64,000 bases of DNA from Planctomycetota bacterium (GCA_024279275.1 JAJRRS010000006.1:18903-82902); one strand, 5' to 3'. Positions 48,549 to 58,182 are shown, counted from the stretch's first letter. The notes: a model not told the origin generated them from the letters alone. Program-made: numbers and translations.

Positions 48549-48838
48549 GCAGACGCGGAGGGGTGACCGGAGGAGGAGAAACCACCGCCACCAGAGTAAC
48601 CGCAATCAAGTCCTTTTAGGTCTTGTTGTCTACTCGCATCCGCACACTGCAGCGCCGCTTCTGGAGGGGAATCCGTATGGGGCGCGCGTTTACGCACGGC
48701 AATCCCTGCCCGTGTGATTTTAGGATTCTGAGATACCCTCACATCCTGCCGACTCCGGCAGGACTGATCGTATCCCGACTAAGCTTTCTCCCCTCCGTGG
48801 TGACCGGGCGCGAGATATCGCCCCGGCCGCCTTTTTTT
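48549..48838 (+). ncRNA. Putative structured non-coding RNA of unknown class
   Basis: TTGAAT-16 nt-TATTAT promoter, 8-bp closing stem CGGAGGGG/CCCCTCCG, several internal hairpins, intrinsic terminator with T7. Confidence 0.5.
48806..48838 (+). terminator. Intrinsic terminator
   Basis: CCGGGCGCGAGATATCGCCCCGG stem followed by CCGCCTTTTTTT. Confidence 0.7.
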
Positions 48839-48917
48839 ATGCGCGCATCGCAGCCGATCATCTACTCCAGCCGTCTCATCTCCCCATGAAGCGCCACGAC
48901 TTGTCGCGTTTCTTTCT

Positions 48918-48951
48918 TAATCTGTGTCATCATCGCAATCTGTGGATACTT
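48918..48951. repeat. Solo degenerate GCAGATT-family arm
   Basis: TTAATCTGTGTCATCATCGCAATCTGTGGATAC. Confidence 0.5.
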
Positions 48952-49009
48952 CCCATCCTTGTATTTCTCTACGCCTCCTGTAGTGAAATGCCCCTGCCCT
49001 AAATCAAGT

Positions 49010-49936
49010 TCAACCATCAATCTGCTTTCGCCCCCCAACCACCCGCGCAACCCCCATCACGTCCGGCCAATACGTCATCTCCATTGCCTCCAGCACCGCT
49101 GGATCAATCCGACCATGCTCCGGCTGCGCACCTACCGGATCGACTTGGGGCACCACACCCAGCACCTTCACCCCCGTCAATTTCTCAAGCCATATCCGGT
49201 TACTCGCGATGGCCGGATCATCTGTCTCGACCGGGTCCACGATGTATCCATTAATCACCAGCCCGGCGACCTTGCAACCCGCCTGTTTGAGAAGCCGTGC
49301 TGTCATTGCTGTGTGGTTCAGTGTCCCAAGGCCCGCCCGCACAACGATCAGCACCGGGAAGCCAATCGCCACAATAAAATCCAGCACCGTATACCTCGGC
49401 CGATCCGGGTCCAACGGCACCATCAACCCGCCAACACCCTCCATCAACAACGCATCGGATTCACGCTCCAATACAGCCAGGCTCCGCCCAAGCGCCGCCC
49501 AGTCGATCGGCTCGCCAGCTTGTTGTGCTGCGACCGCTGGGGCAAGGGGGGCGGCAAACCGGATCGGATTAATCACGTTCAACGGCTGCTTGCAGTCCGC
49601 GAAGTGCGCCAACGCCTCGGCATCCCCATGCACCAGACCCTCGCGCTCATGCCGACACCCGCTGGCGAACGGCTTACTCACCCCCAACCGAACCCCCCCC
49701 GGATTCCCCGGCACCCCCGGTTCCCCCGGTTCCCCCGGTTCCCCCGGTTCCCCCGGTTCCCCCAACAACCCGCTCGCCTCAGGCAATCCGGGGGATCCGG
49801 GGGATCCGGGTGAGCCGGGGGACTGTCGCCTTATCGCTGCTGCGATCGCACAGGTGATCAGCGTCTTGCCCACCCCCGTGTCTGTCCCGGTGATAAACAG
49901 CCCCGGCTTACCGCCTTGAATGAGTGGATGGTCCAT
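49010..49936 (-). CDS. bioD: Dethiobiotin synthetase with collagen-like insertion
   Basis: LFITGTDTGVGKTLITCAIAAAI, GVSKPFASGC, LLMEGVGGLMVPL, GLGTLNHTAMTARLL. Confidence 0.9.
   Translation of the reverse strand: MDHPLIQGGKPGLFITGTDTGVGKTLITCAIAAAIRRQSPGSPGSPGSPGLPEASGLLGEPGEPGEPGEPGEPGVPGNPGGVRLGVSKPFASGCRHEREGLVHGDAEALAHFADCKQPLNVINPIRFAAPLAPAVAAQQAGEPIDWAALGRSLAVLERESDALLMEGVGGLMVPLDPDRPRYTVLDFIVAIGFPVLIVVRAGLGTLNHTAMTARLLKQAGCKVAGLVINGYIVDPVETDDPAIASNRIWLEKLTGVKVLGVVPQVDPVGAQPEHGRIDPAVLEAMEMTYWPDVMGVARVVGGRKQIDG
49690..49822. repeat. 9-bp microsatellite in two opposed blocks, (CCCCCGGTT)n then (CCGGGGGAT)n, within bioD
   Basis: ggcacccccggttcccccggttcccccggttcccccggttcccccggttcccccaac ... 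aatccgggggatccgggggatccgggtgagccgggggac. Confidence 0.9.
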
Positions 49937-50041
49937 CGCCTCATGATAGCCGGGCCGAATATCAGTGGAAGAACCTGTATTTCACGGTTTTGACTCCAAT
50001 AGGGTCGTATCCTCGAAATCACGCCCCTTATCTGAAAATAA

Positions 50042-50056
50042 TGAGATTCAATCTCA
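50042..50056. promoter_or_regulatory. 7-1-7 palindrome, Fur-box-like candidate operator
   Basis: TGAGATTCAATCTCA, perfect palindrome; degenerate second copy TGAAACTCAATCTCA at 50102-50116. Confidence 0.45.
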
Positions 50057-50135
50057 ACAAAGTTGTGCGCCCCGGCTTCGCCGTATAGACTTTCATGGAA
50101 TTGAAACTCAATCTCAATACGAAGCAGGTGGAAAT

Positions 50136-51128
50136 ATGCCTAATCAACTGAAATCACCCCTGTCCATACGACTCGGTGCGACCTTGCACGGTATTTCTAC
50201 AAGTCAGCAACCTCGTCGCCGGGGAACCGGGGGAACCGGGGGGGCCGGTCTGGCCCGGGGGGGGAGCGGAGGGGCCGTCGGCTTTACGCTGATCGAATTG
50301 CTTGTCGTGATCTCCATCATCGCGCTGCTGGTCGGCATCCTTCTGCCCGCGCTCGGTGCCGCCCGCCGATCCGCGTTGTCGCTTAAGAGCGTCAGCAATC
50401 TTCGGCAGGTCGGGATTGGCCTTGCCTCCTACACCACCGAACGCAAGGGTTTCTACCCGATCCACTCCTCCTCGATCCCCAAGATCGCCAACGTCAAGCC
50501 GCGCTGGGCAGACTACATCTTCCCGTATCTTAATAATGTCGATGTCTACCGCAGCCCGAATCTTGATGAACGCGAGATCACGGAATTAACCAAACCCTTT
50601 TGGCACGAGGTCAGTGACACCGACGCCGAGGCCGCTGTGCGTTCAGGCGGTGGCGTTGCTAAAGCAGTGATCCCCGCCGACCCCGCTGTCCACGGCGGGT
50701 ACGGCTACAACTTCCAATACCTGGGCAACGCACGCGATTCGGTCATGTTCAACGGCCGCGAGTCCGATCTCATTGCGCCCTCAGACACCGTCGTCGTCGG
50801 CGACACAGCCGGGTCGCGCAAAAGTGGTGAACCCGGCGACGGTGGGGCGGCGGCCTACGCATTGGACCCGCCACTAGGCTCCGCGCGCGGCAGCGGTAAA
50901 GGCTCTTACTACGAGGGCGGCGGCGACGAGAACACCGGCACCTACGACCCGGAGTTCAAGTACTCCCTCCGCTCGTTCCCCGCTGAACGAAACAACGGCC
51001 AGGCAGGTTTTGTCTTTGCCGACGGACACGGGACCAACCTCAAACGCGCACAGATCGACGACTACAACGACGACGGCTTCGCTGACAACGGCTACTGGAA
51101 CGGCCTGGGTAACGCGAACACACGCTGA
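50136..51128 (+). CDS. Prepilin-type N-terminal methylation / H-X9-DG domain protein (type II secretion pseudopilin-like)
   Basis: GFTLIELLVVISIIALLVGILLPALGAARR, LRQVGIGLASYTTERKGFYP, FVFADGHGTNLKRAQIDDYND; ATG preceded by AGGTGG. Confidence 0.8.
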   Translation: MPNQLKSPLSIRLGATLHGISTSQQPRRRGTGGTGGAGLARGGSGGAVGFTLIELLVVISIIALLVGILLPALGAARRSALSLKSVSNLRQVGIGLASYTTERKGFYPIHSSSIPKIANVKPRWADYIFPYLNNVDVYRSPNLDEREITELTKPFWHEVSDTDAEAAVRSGGGVAKAVIPADPAVHGGYGYNFQYLGNARDSVMFNGRESDLIAPSDTVVVGDTAGSRKSGEPGDGGAAAYALDPPLGSARGSGKGSYYEGGGDENTGTYDPEFKYSLRSFPAERNNGQAGFVFADGHGTNLKRAQIDDYNDDGFADNGYWNGLGNANTR

Positions 51129-51176
51129 CTAACGTGCGATCCATAGACGCATGGACGTCGCCACAGCGGGCGTGTT

Positions 51177-51479
51177 TTATAACGGCAGTTCTGCCTTGAA
51201 CCGCCGCAGTTGCGATTGTTGGCGCGTGTTACTCCACAGCGCCTCGATCAGTGTGTAGATGACTTTGAGCGTCGGCAGGTACTTGGTGTTGTCCCCACGG
51301 TCCAACAGGCTCGACGTCCTTTGCAATAGTCGCCAGGCAACATCCTCGCTAAGGCGGTTGGCCATAAGCAGCGCGCGGGCACGCTCCAGTCGTTGACGCA
51401 GTGCCAGGATGTCTCGTTCGTTGACCATCGGCCCTCGGTTTGATGTGATTGCGGCGGGTCTGCCGGTGATTGCCTGCAA
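51177..51479 (-). CDS. Hypothetical protein
   Basis: 100-aa ORF with heptad-like helical composition. Confidence 0.4.
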   Translation of the reverse strand: MQAITGRPAAITSNRGPMVNERDILALRQRLERARALLMANRLSEDVAWRLLQRTSSLLDRGDNTKYLPTLKVIYTLIEALWSNTRQQSQLRRFKAELPL

Positions 51480-51678
51480 GGTCCGTATAACTAAGTGGAT
51501 GATACAGCCGTCACCTCCGCAAGGGGAGCCGACCGGTTCACACGCACAGCGGGTTGGGTTGTGATGCCTGTAGAGTTAGTAGCGGTTATCCGGGTTGTAA
51601 CGGTTATGACGGTATTGCCTGCTGTATCTGCGGTCTTCGGGCATTCTCAATACCAATCGTAGCGGTCTTTCATAGCCG

Positions 51679-51693
51679 CGGGCCTACGGCCCG
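51679..51693. repeat. CGGGCC-TAC-GGCCCG hairpin preceded by CATAGC
   Basis: Perfect 6-bp stem sharing the CATAGC(C) boundary of the C5-GC family. Confidence 0.5.
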
Positions 51694-51838
51694 TTGGATC
51701 CGCCACCGATAACTGCTGCTGCTTATCGCGCCCTGTGCTGATCGTGGCTTCCCCGGCGTGGGCTTGCCGATCATTAGGGATAACAGGCACGCCTGCTGGG
51801 TGTGCATCACTGATCAGGTCACCACGGAGATCACAATC

Positions 51839-52081
51839 ATGATCGAGCAAAAAGACGTTGACACACTGCTGGCCGAACTGGAAAACATGCGTATCACACT
51901 GATCCGCGACCGTGAGGCGGTCAAACCTAAGCTCGACGAGATGATCGCCAAGGCCAAGCAGATGCGCCAACGCGCCGCCGGCGGGAAGTTCGAGGCCTCG
52001 GTCACCAGTGTCCACGGGCTGCTCGAATCGTTGCGGGCAGGTATCCAGGCCCGGACCGCGCTTAACAAAACCGCCGCCTGA
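51839..52081 (+). CDS. Hypothetical small helical protein
   Basis: 80-aa amphipathic helical ORF followed by a strong terminator. Confidence 0.5.
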   Translation: MIEQKDVDTLLAELENMRITLIRDREAVKPKLDEMIAKAKQMRQRAAGGKFEASVTSVHGLLESLRAGIQARTALNKTAA

Positions 52082-52133
52082 TCCTTCTTGTAGGTGCTTT
52101 GGCACCTGCTTGAATCAAGCTAAACACACCTGA

Positions 52134-52167
52134 CCACGTGCCCACAATAGCTGGCACGTGGTTTTTT
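52134..52167 (+). terminator. Intrinsic terminator
   Basis: CCACGTGCC ... GGCACGTGG followed by TTTTTT. Confidence 0.85.
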
Positions 52168-52320
52168 ACTGCGCTCTGTAAGCGGTAAGGTGGAATAATC
52201 CCCATCGTATTGGGGTTGAAACCCAGTGCAGCCGGAGGCTGTAGCAAGCTGTCATACGATCGCCTGCGGCCCACCCCGGCCCCCCCCCGGGTGCCAACCA
52301 ATTTATAAGGCCACAAAACG

Positions 52321-52801
52321 ATGGGATGGATGATAATTCTGGCGGTTGCAGCCGCAGCGGCACTCGCGTTCGCCAACGGGGCCAACGATAACGCCAAGGG
52401 GGTCGCCACGCTGATCGGCAGCCGATTGATGCCCTTAAACAAGGCGATCATCTTCGCCGCCGTGATGACTTTTCTAAGCCCGATCGCCGCGATTGTCTTG
52501 GCAGGGGAGTTGGCCAGCCGGTTCGGCGGCAAAGGGATTATCGACGCCGCCATGGTCAGCAACATAGCTATAGCTCTCCCTATCAGCGTCGGGATCGGCG
52601 CTTCGTTGACGGTCCTTTTAGCCACCGTCATCGGGATGCCCATCTCCACCACCCACATCAGTTGCGACAGCCTGTTTGGGATCGGCATGGTCACGCCGGG
52701 CACATATGGGGACTATCAGCAAGGTTCTGGCGGCTTGGGTCACGACTCTCCCGGTCGCGGCTGTCCTGGCGGGACTTACCTGGTACCTGTTGGGCGGGTA
52801 G
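52321..52801 (+). pseudogene. Internally deleted and frameshifted PiT-family inorganic phosphate transporter
   Basis: Frame 0: LAFANGANDNAKGVATLIGSR...MPISTTHISCDSLFGIGMV; +1 frame: HMGTISKVLAAWVTTLPVAAVLAGLTWYLLGG* ending at 52801. Confidence 0.6.
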
Positions 52802-52939
52802 CCTTTGCTCGACCCGTTTGCCCGGCTATGATTGATCCATACCAAGCCCCCCTCCGGAACGCCCCCGGACCAACCCCGGACCAACCCCGGCCCGCAACAC
52901 GGCGCACCCGAACCGAGGCCAATAGGACTTCACCGCAGC

Positions 52940-54166
52940 ATGAATGATTCGCATACCGAAACGGATAACCAGTGCTGCAACGCCGCCGTCGCCGCACAGG
53001 TCGGCTTCAACGTCGAGCAGGTCGTCAAAGACCGCTACGGGGCCGGGGCCAACCAGCGCGAAGCGGCCCTGTGCTGCCCGACCTCCTATGACGCCTCGTT
53101 CCTGAAGATACTCCCCAAAGAAATCATCGAGCGCGACTACGGCTGCGGCGATCCTTCCGAACACGTCGGTGAAGGCGAGACCGTTGTGGACCTCGGATCC
53201 GGCGGCGGAAAAATCTGCTACATCCTCTCGCAGAAAGTCGGTGCGTCCGGCAAAGTCATCGGCGTGGATGTCAACGACGAGATGCTCGCACTCGCACGCA
53301 AGTACCAGTCCGAGATGGCCCAGAAGATCGGCCACGACAACGTCAGTTTCTTCAAGGGCAAGATTCAGGACATGGCCCTGAACCTCGATAAGGCCGAGGC
53401 CTGGCTCAAGACCACACCCGTGACCGACACCGCCAGCCTCGCGCTTTTTGAGGCCCAGTGTGATCGGCTGCGGCGCGACGAGCCGATGATCCCCGACAAC
53501 TCGGTGGATGTCGTGGTCTCCAACTGTGTCTTGAATCTGGTCGCCCCTGCTGAGAAACAAAAACTCTTCGCCGAGATTTTCCGTGTGCTCAAGCGTGGCG
53601 GCAGGGCGGTGATCTCCGACATCGTCTGTGACGAACCACCAACACAAAAAATCCTCGACGACCCGGATCTTTGGAGCGGCTGCATCTCCGGCGCGTTTGG
53701 TGAGGCCGAGTTTCCGCAGATGTTCGAGCAGGCCGGGTTCCACGGCATCGACCTGTTAAAGCGTGAAGAAACCCCCTGGCAAACCATCGACGGCGTCGAG
53801 TTCCGCTCCGTCACGATCCGCGCCTACAAAGGCAAGCAAGGCCCGTGCATGGATCGAAACCAGGCCGCTGTTTACCTCGGCCCGTGGAAGCAGATCATGG
53901 ACGACGACGGCCACACCTACTTCCGTGGCCAGCGCATGGCGGTTTGTGACAAGACCTTCAAGCTGCTGACCGATCCCAACGGCCCTTATGCCGGGCAGTT
54001 CGCAGGCATCGAGCCGACGGACGAAGTCCCGATGGACAAGGCCACGCCCTACGACTGCCACGCAAACGCTATCCGTGATGCAAAGGTCACGAAAGGCAAC
54101 ACCTACCGCGACAACATCCCCGTGGACAACTCCGGAGAGTGCTGCTCGACCGAGGGTTGCTGCTGA
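52940..54166 (+). CDS. Arsenite methyltransferase-like SAM-dependent methyltransferase
   Basis: [40 protein letters not shown], paired cysteines incl. C-terminal ECCSTEGCC. Confidence 0.8.
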   Translation: MNDSHTETDNQCCNAAVAAQVGFNVEQVVKDRYGAGANQREAALCCPTSYDASFLKILPKEIIERDYGCGDPSEHVGEGETVVDLGSGGGKICYILSQKVGASGKVIGVDVNDEMLALARKYQSEMAQKIGHDNVSFFKGKIQDMALNLDKAEAWLKTTPVTDTASLALFEAQCDRLRRDEPMIPDNSVDVVVSNCVLNLVAPAEKQKLFAEIFRVLKRGGRAVISDIVCDEPPTQKILDDPDLWSGCISGAFGEAEFPQMFEQAGFHGIDLLKREETPWQTIDGVEFRSVTIRAYKGKQGPCMDRNQAAVYLGPWKQIMDDDGHTYFRGQRMAVCDKTFKLLTDPNGPYAGQFAGIEPTDEVPMDKATPYDCHANAIRDAKVTKGNTYRDNIPVDNSGECCSTEGCC

Positions 54167-54167
54167 T

Positions 54168-56624
54168 ATGAGGATGCGCCTTCAACTCGGCGTGCTGGCC
54201 TTGCTGCTGCTGACGGCCGGATGGATCACTATGACAAGCAACGCCGCCAACGAAGTCCACCCCCACGCCGACAAACTAAAAAACGACGACGGCTCCTGGC
54301 GCTTCACCAATAATCTGGTGGACCAGACCAGCCCGTATCTATTACAGCACGCACACAACCCCGTCGATTGGCATCCCTGGGGGCAAGCCGCGTTCGATGA
54401 GGCGCGCAAACGCAACGTCCCGATCTTCCTGAGCGTCGGCTACTCGACCTGCTACTGGTGCCACGTCATGGAGCGGCAGGTCTTTGAAGACCCCGACATC
54501 GCTGCGAAGATGAACGAGTTGTTCGTCTGCATCAAGGTCGATCGCGAAGAACGCCCGGATGTGGATGACATCTACATGATGGCCACGCAGTTGATGACCG
54601 GCTCCGGCGGCTGGCCGATGAGTGTGTTTCTGACTCCACCCGGCGCGGCAGGTGATGACGACCCGGGCCTCAAACCCTTCTGGGCTGGCACCTACATCCC
54701 ACCGACCCCTCAGCACGGCCGACCCGGCTTCCCACAAGTGCTCGACGGCCTATCGCGAGTCTGGCACGAACAACGTGACGAGGTCATCGAACAAGCCGAC
54801 CGTCTCGCCTCGGGGGTCAGCGAAACTTTGCTCAAACACGGTGAACCCGGCCCGGTTGACGCCTCAATGATCCAGGCCGCCACCGATCAACTCCTCAACA
54901 TGTTCGACCGTGAGTATGGCGGATTCGGCGGCGCACCAAAATTCCCTCAGCCTGCATACCTGCAATTCCTCATGGCGGTCTATGAAAACAACCCCGATGA
55001 TGCGCTCTGGCAGGTCATCGGCCACACACTCGACAAGATGGCACGCGGCGGGATGTACGACCAGGTCGGCGGGGGGTTCCACCGCTATTCCACCGACGAG
55101 CGCTGGCTGGTCCCGCACTTCGAGAAGATGCTCTACGACAACGCCCAACTCGTCGAGCTTTATGCGCGGGTGATCGACAAGAAGCCCACCGACGCCAGCG
55201 CCGCGTTGTATGAACGTGTCATCCGTGAGACCTGTGATTACGTTTTGCGTGAGATGACCGATCCGACCGGGGCGTTCTGGTCTGCACAAGATGCCGAAGT
55301 GAATGCACGCGAGGGCGAAAACTACATCTGGACGCAGGATCAAATCGCCGATGCGATCAATGACTCGGCGCTCGCCGAGTTGGCGGTGAAGATGTACGGC
55401 CTGGATAAAGGCACTAACTTTCAGGATCCGCATGACGACGATGCCGATCCGGCGAACGTCCTGTTCCTGCCCCGTTCGCTGGCGGAATTGAATGCCGAAT
55501 CCGGGGGGGGCGAGGTGTCGGCTCTGCTTGAAAAACGACGTCAAATCAACAAGGCACTCAAGGACGTCCGCGATCAGCGTGACCAGCCCGGCACGGATGA
55601 CAAGGTCTTGCTGAGTTGGAACGGGATGATGATCGCCGCGCTGGCCGATGCTGGGCGGGTTCTGGATGAACCGACTTACACCGCTGCAGCCACACGCGCC
55701 GCCGAAGCGATCCAATCGTACATGACTACCGACGACGGCGGACTCTTCCGCACGATGCGCCAAGGCGAAGCAAAAATACCCGGATTCCTCGAAGATTACG
55801 CATGGTTTGTCCACGGCCTGCTCGCTTTGCATCACGCACAACCCGATCAACCCAAGTGGTTGGATCTGGCGAAGCGTTACACCGTCATCGCGACCGAGCG
55901 CTTTGCCGCCGAGTCGGGTGGGTACTACGACACACTTGCCGACCAGCGTGACTTGTTCGTGCGGGTTCGTGGCTCGTATGACGGCGCGGTCCCCAGCGCC
56001 AACGGCCGGATGATTCACAATCAACTGGACCTCTACGAATTGACCGGCGATGCACACTGGCTTGATCGTGCAGAGAAAGACCTGCGCAGCTTCGCCGAGC
56101 CGCTTGCACGAAGCGGCGCGGGGATGGTGCAGATGCAGGGTGCACTGCTGCGAGCGTTGGAACTCGACCCGGCACGCTTCGTCGATACGACACCCAAACC
56201 GACACAGGGTGAAGCACCCGGCAAGCCAGTCGCGGTCAGCATGGAACCTCAATCGATCCGTTTCGCTGACGGGGTAGCTGAGGTGACGGTCACGCTTAAT
56301 ATCAACCCCGACTACCACATCAACTCGCACACACCCAGCGAAGATGCGCTGATCCCCACAACACTGTCACTGGTGGATGCGGACGGCTACGAGTTGGAGG
56401 TGCAATACCCCGAGCCGGTATCACAAACCTATGAGTACGCCGACCAGCCGCTGTCAGTATTTCATGGGAAGATTCAGATCAAGGCCACACTCCGACAAAC
56501 ATCAAACGCCGACGACAATCTCCCGTCTAACGCGGCGATGCTTCTGCGATACCAGGCCTGCACCCACACCGCCTGCCTGACCCCAACCACCGAGCGTCTG
56601 CCGTTAAATGTGAAAGAAGATTAG
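54168..56624 (+). CDS. YyaL/DUF255 thioredoxin-domain protein with C-terminal DsbD-N-like domain
   Basis: [43 protein letters not shown], then C-terminal [12 protein letters not shown]...[22 protein letters not shown]. Confidence 0.88.
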   Translation: MRMRLQLGVLALLLLTAGWITMTSNAANEVHPHADKLKNDDGSWRFTNNLVDQTSPYLLQHAHNPVDWHPWGQAAFDEARKRNVPIFLSVGYSTCYWCHVMERQVFEDPDIAAKMNELFVCIKVDREERPDVDDIYMMATQLMTGSGGWPMSVFLTPPGAAGDDDPGLKPFWAGTYIPPTPQHGRPGFPQVLDGLSRVWHEQRDEVIEQADRLASGVSETLLKHGEPGPVDASMIQAATDQLLNMFDREYGGFGGAPKFPQPAYLQFLMAVYENNPDDALWQVIGHTLDKMARGGMYDQVGGGFHRYSTDERWLVPHFEKMLYDNAQLVELYARVIDKKPTDASAALYERVIRETCDYVLREMTDPTGAFWSAQDAEVNAREGENYIWTQDQIADAINDSALAELAVKMYGLDKGTNFQDPHDDDADPANVLFLPRSLAELNAESGGGEVSALLEKRRQINKALKDVRDQRDQPGTDDKVLLSWNGMMIAALADAGRVLDEPTYTAAATRAAEAIQSYMTTDDGGLFRTMRQGEAKIPGFLEDYAWFVHGLLALHHAQPDQPKWLDLAKRYTVIATERFAAESGGYYDTLADQRDLFVRVRGSYDGAVPSANGRMIHNQLDLYELTGDAHWLDRAEKDLRSFAEPLARSGAGMVQMQGALLRALELDPARFVDTTPKPTQGEAPGKPVAVSMEPQSIRFADGVAEVTVTLNINPDYHINSHTPSEDALIPTTLSLVDADGYELEVQYPEPVSQTYEYADQPLSVFHGKIQIKATLRQTSNADDNLPSNAAMLLRYQACTHTACLTPTTERLPLNVKED

Positions 56625-56785
56625 CCGCGAAGAGCGAGAAGCAAGCTAAGATAATAGCCGCAAATGAACGCGAATAAACGCAAATGCAGAGATGGTATTT
56701 AGAGCCGATCTCATTCGCGTTTATCCGTGTTCATTTGCGGACATCTTCTTCGCCTTGCTTCGCGATCTTCTCGCCTTCGCGGTAA
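56621..56785. repeat. Nested inverted repeat (CGCGAAGnGCGAGAAG outer arms, CGCAAATGAACGCGAATAAACG inner arms)
   Basis: 56658-56686 vs 56712-56740 complementary at 26 of 29 positions; outer TTAGCCGCGAAGAGCGAGAAGCAAG / CTTGCTTCGCGATCTTCTCGCCTTCGCGGTAA. Confidence 0.9.
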
Positions 56786-56814
56786 TTTCCAGCGGTTCAC
56801 GTTATCATCTCGAC

Positions 56815-57591
56815 ATGATCGACACCCATTGCCACCTGACTTACGACGGCCTGCACGAACGGGTTGACACCGTCATCGCCGATGCAGTTTCTGCGGGGGT
56901 CGATCGGATGATTACCGTCGGCACCACGCCCGTCGATGTACGCAAGGCCGTTGCCCTGTCCCGACGGTTTGACAATATCTACGCGACCGCCGGTCTGCAC
57001 CCGCACTATGCCGGGGATTGGCCCAGCCCGACACTGCTCACCGATGCCCTTCGTGATCTTTTAGCGGACCCAAAAGTTGTCGCAATCGGGGAGATGGGTT
57101 TGGACAAGCATTATCCCGACCCGCCGATGAAGATGCAGCGGGCGGCCTTTGCAGCGCAGCTTGATTTGGCCAACGAACTCTCAAGCCTCCCCATCATCAT
57201 CCATAACCGCGAAGCCACCGACGACACCCTCGCCATGATCGCCGACGCAGACATCCCCGGCGACCGCTTCGTCTTCCACTGCTTCACCGGCACCCCCGAC
57301 GAGATCGACATGATCCTCGCCATCGGCGCGATGGTCAGCTTCACCGGCATCATCACCTTCAAGAACGCCGCCGCCATCGCCGAGGCCAGCGACCGGGTGC
57401 CGCTTGACAAGTTGATGATCGAAACCGACTCGCCATACTTAGCCCCCGAGCCACACCGCAAGGTTCGTCCGAATGAGCCGAAGTACGTTGTGCATGTTGC
57501 CGAGTTTTTAGCGAAGCGACGCGGGATGACCGTCGATGAATTCACCACCACGGTTGATGCGAACGCGGAGCGATTCTTCAATCTGAAATGA
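56815..57591 (+). CDS. tatD: TatD-family deoxyribonuclease
   Basis: MIDTHCHLTY, GLHPHYA, AIGEMGLDKHY, HCFTGT, IETDSPYLAPEPHR. Confidence 0.93.
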   Translation: MIDTHCHLTYDGLHERVDTVIADAVSAGVDRMITVGTTPVDVRKAVALSRRFDNIYATAGLHPHYAGDWPSPTLLTDALRDLLADPKVVAIGEMGLDKHYPDPPMKMQRAAFAAQLDLANELSSLPIIIHNREATDDTLAMIADADIPGDRFVFHCFTGTPDEIDMILAIGAMVSFTGIITFKNAAAIAEASDRVPLDKLMIETDSPYLAPEPHRKVRPNEPKYVVHVAEFLAKRRGMTVDEFTTTVDANAERFFNLK

Positions 57592-57609
57592 ATGGCATCA
57601 CCGTGCCAA

Positions 57610-57641
57610 TAAAAAACCCCGCCATTTTTGCGGGGTCGTTT
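57610..57641 (+). terminator. Intrinsic terminator downstream of tatD
   Basis: AAAAAACCCCGCCATTTTTGCGGGGTCGTTTT. Confidence 0.75.
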
Positions 57642-57801
57642 TGCGGTGTCGTCATGCGGCGTTGTCTTGGCCGGGTCGGTTTGACAGGGGCCGGTGTCGG
57701 ACGAATCGGTTTTGGCGCGGATCAGGTTCGCGTGGTTTGCAAATATGCCATGACGGAACGGTGATGCCATCGCTGATTTTTCGCAGATCGAAGCGATCTG
57801 C

Positions 57802-58182
57802 TTACGCCGCCTGCATCCCGCTATGGTTGATGTAGATGTTCAAGCGTTGGCGGTCGATGTCGTGGTTGAAGCGGGTGAAGGTCATGCCCATGCGTATCGG
57901 GCCGACCTCTTCGGCGTCGTGCATCCGGACGATCCGCCCGGTGGCGTGGAAGGTGATCTGGTGTGTGCCCGGGAGCATGCCTCGGACCTCGACCTCGGTG
58001 CCGGCGGGCAGTGGGGCGTCCAACTCGAATCGCATCCCGGTCTGGCTGATGTCGTAGATGTGTCCGGTCCAGCGGTAGCGTTGGTCGCCGACATGCCGGA
58101 CCCGCAGGAGGGTGTACATCGCTGGGAGCCTTAACCGGGGATTACTTCGGGCTTCAGCGTTGTGGTCTGCGGTGTCGGGCAT
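57802..58182 (-). CDS. PilZ-domain protein
   Basis: HIYDISQTGMRFELDAPLPAGTEVEV, GPIRMGMTFTRFN. Confidence 0.7.
   Translation of the reverse strand: MPDTADHNAEARSNPRLRLPAMYTLLRVRHVGDQRYRWTGHIYDISQTGMRFELDAPLPAGTEVEVRGMLPGTHQITFHATGRIVRMHDAEEVGPIRMGMTFTRFNHDIDRQRLNIYINHSGMQAA

Noticed and set aside
48727-48780. TPP-riboswitch-like CTGAGATACCC in the ncRNA candidate
   Set aside because: Only the CTGAGAnACCC box matches; the GAACCTGATCnGG and GCGnAGGGA parts are missing and no thiamine gene follows.
48797-48812. T-box-like TGGTGACCGGGCG near the terminator
   Set aside because: Does not match the T-box core well and there is no downstream plus-strand aminoacyl-tRNA synthetase or amino acid gene.
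54864-56330. 488-aa minus-strand ORF
   Set aside because: Antisense shadow of the yyaL-like gene in high-GC DNA; no recognisable domain.
57595-57770. N-terminal extension of antisense ORF 57111-57770
   Set aside because: Runs antisense through tatD; the region downstream of tatD is better explained by a terminator and short GC repeats.
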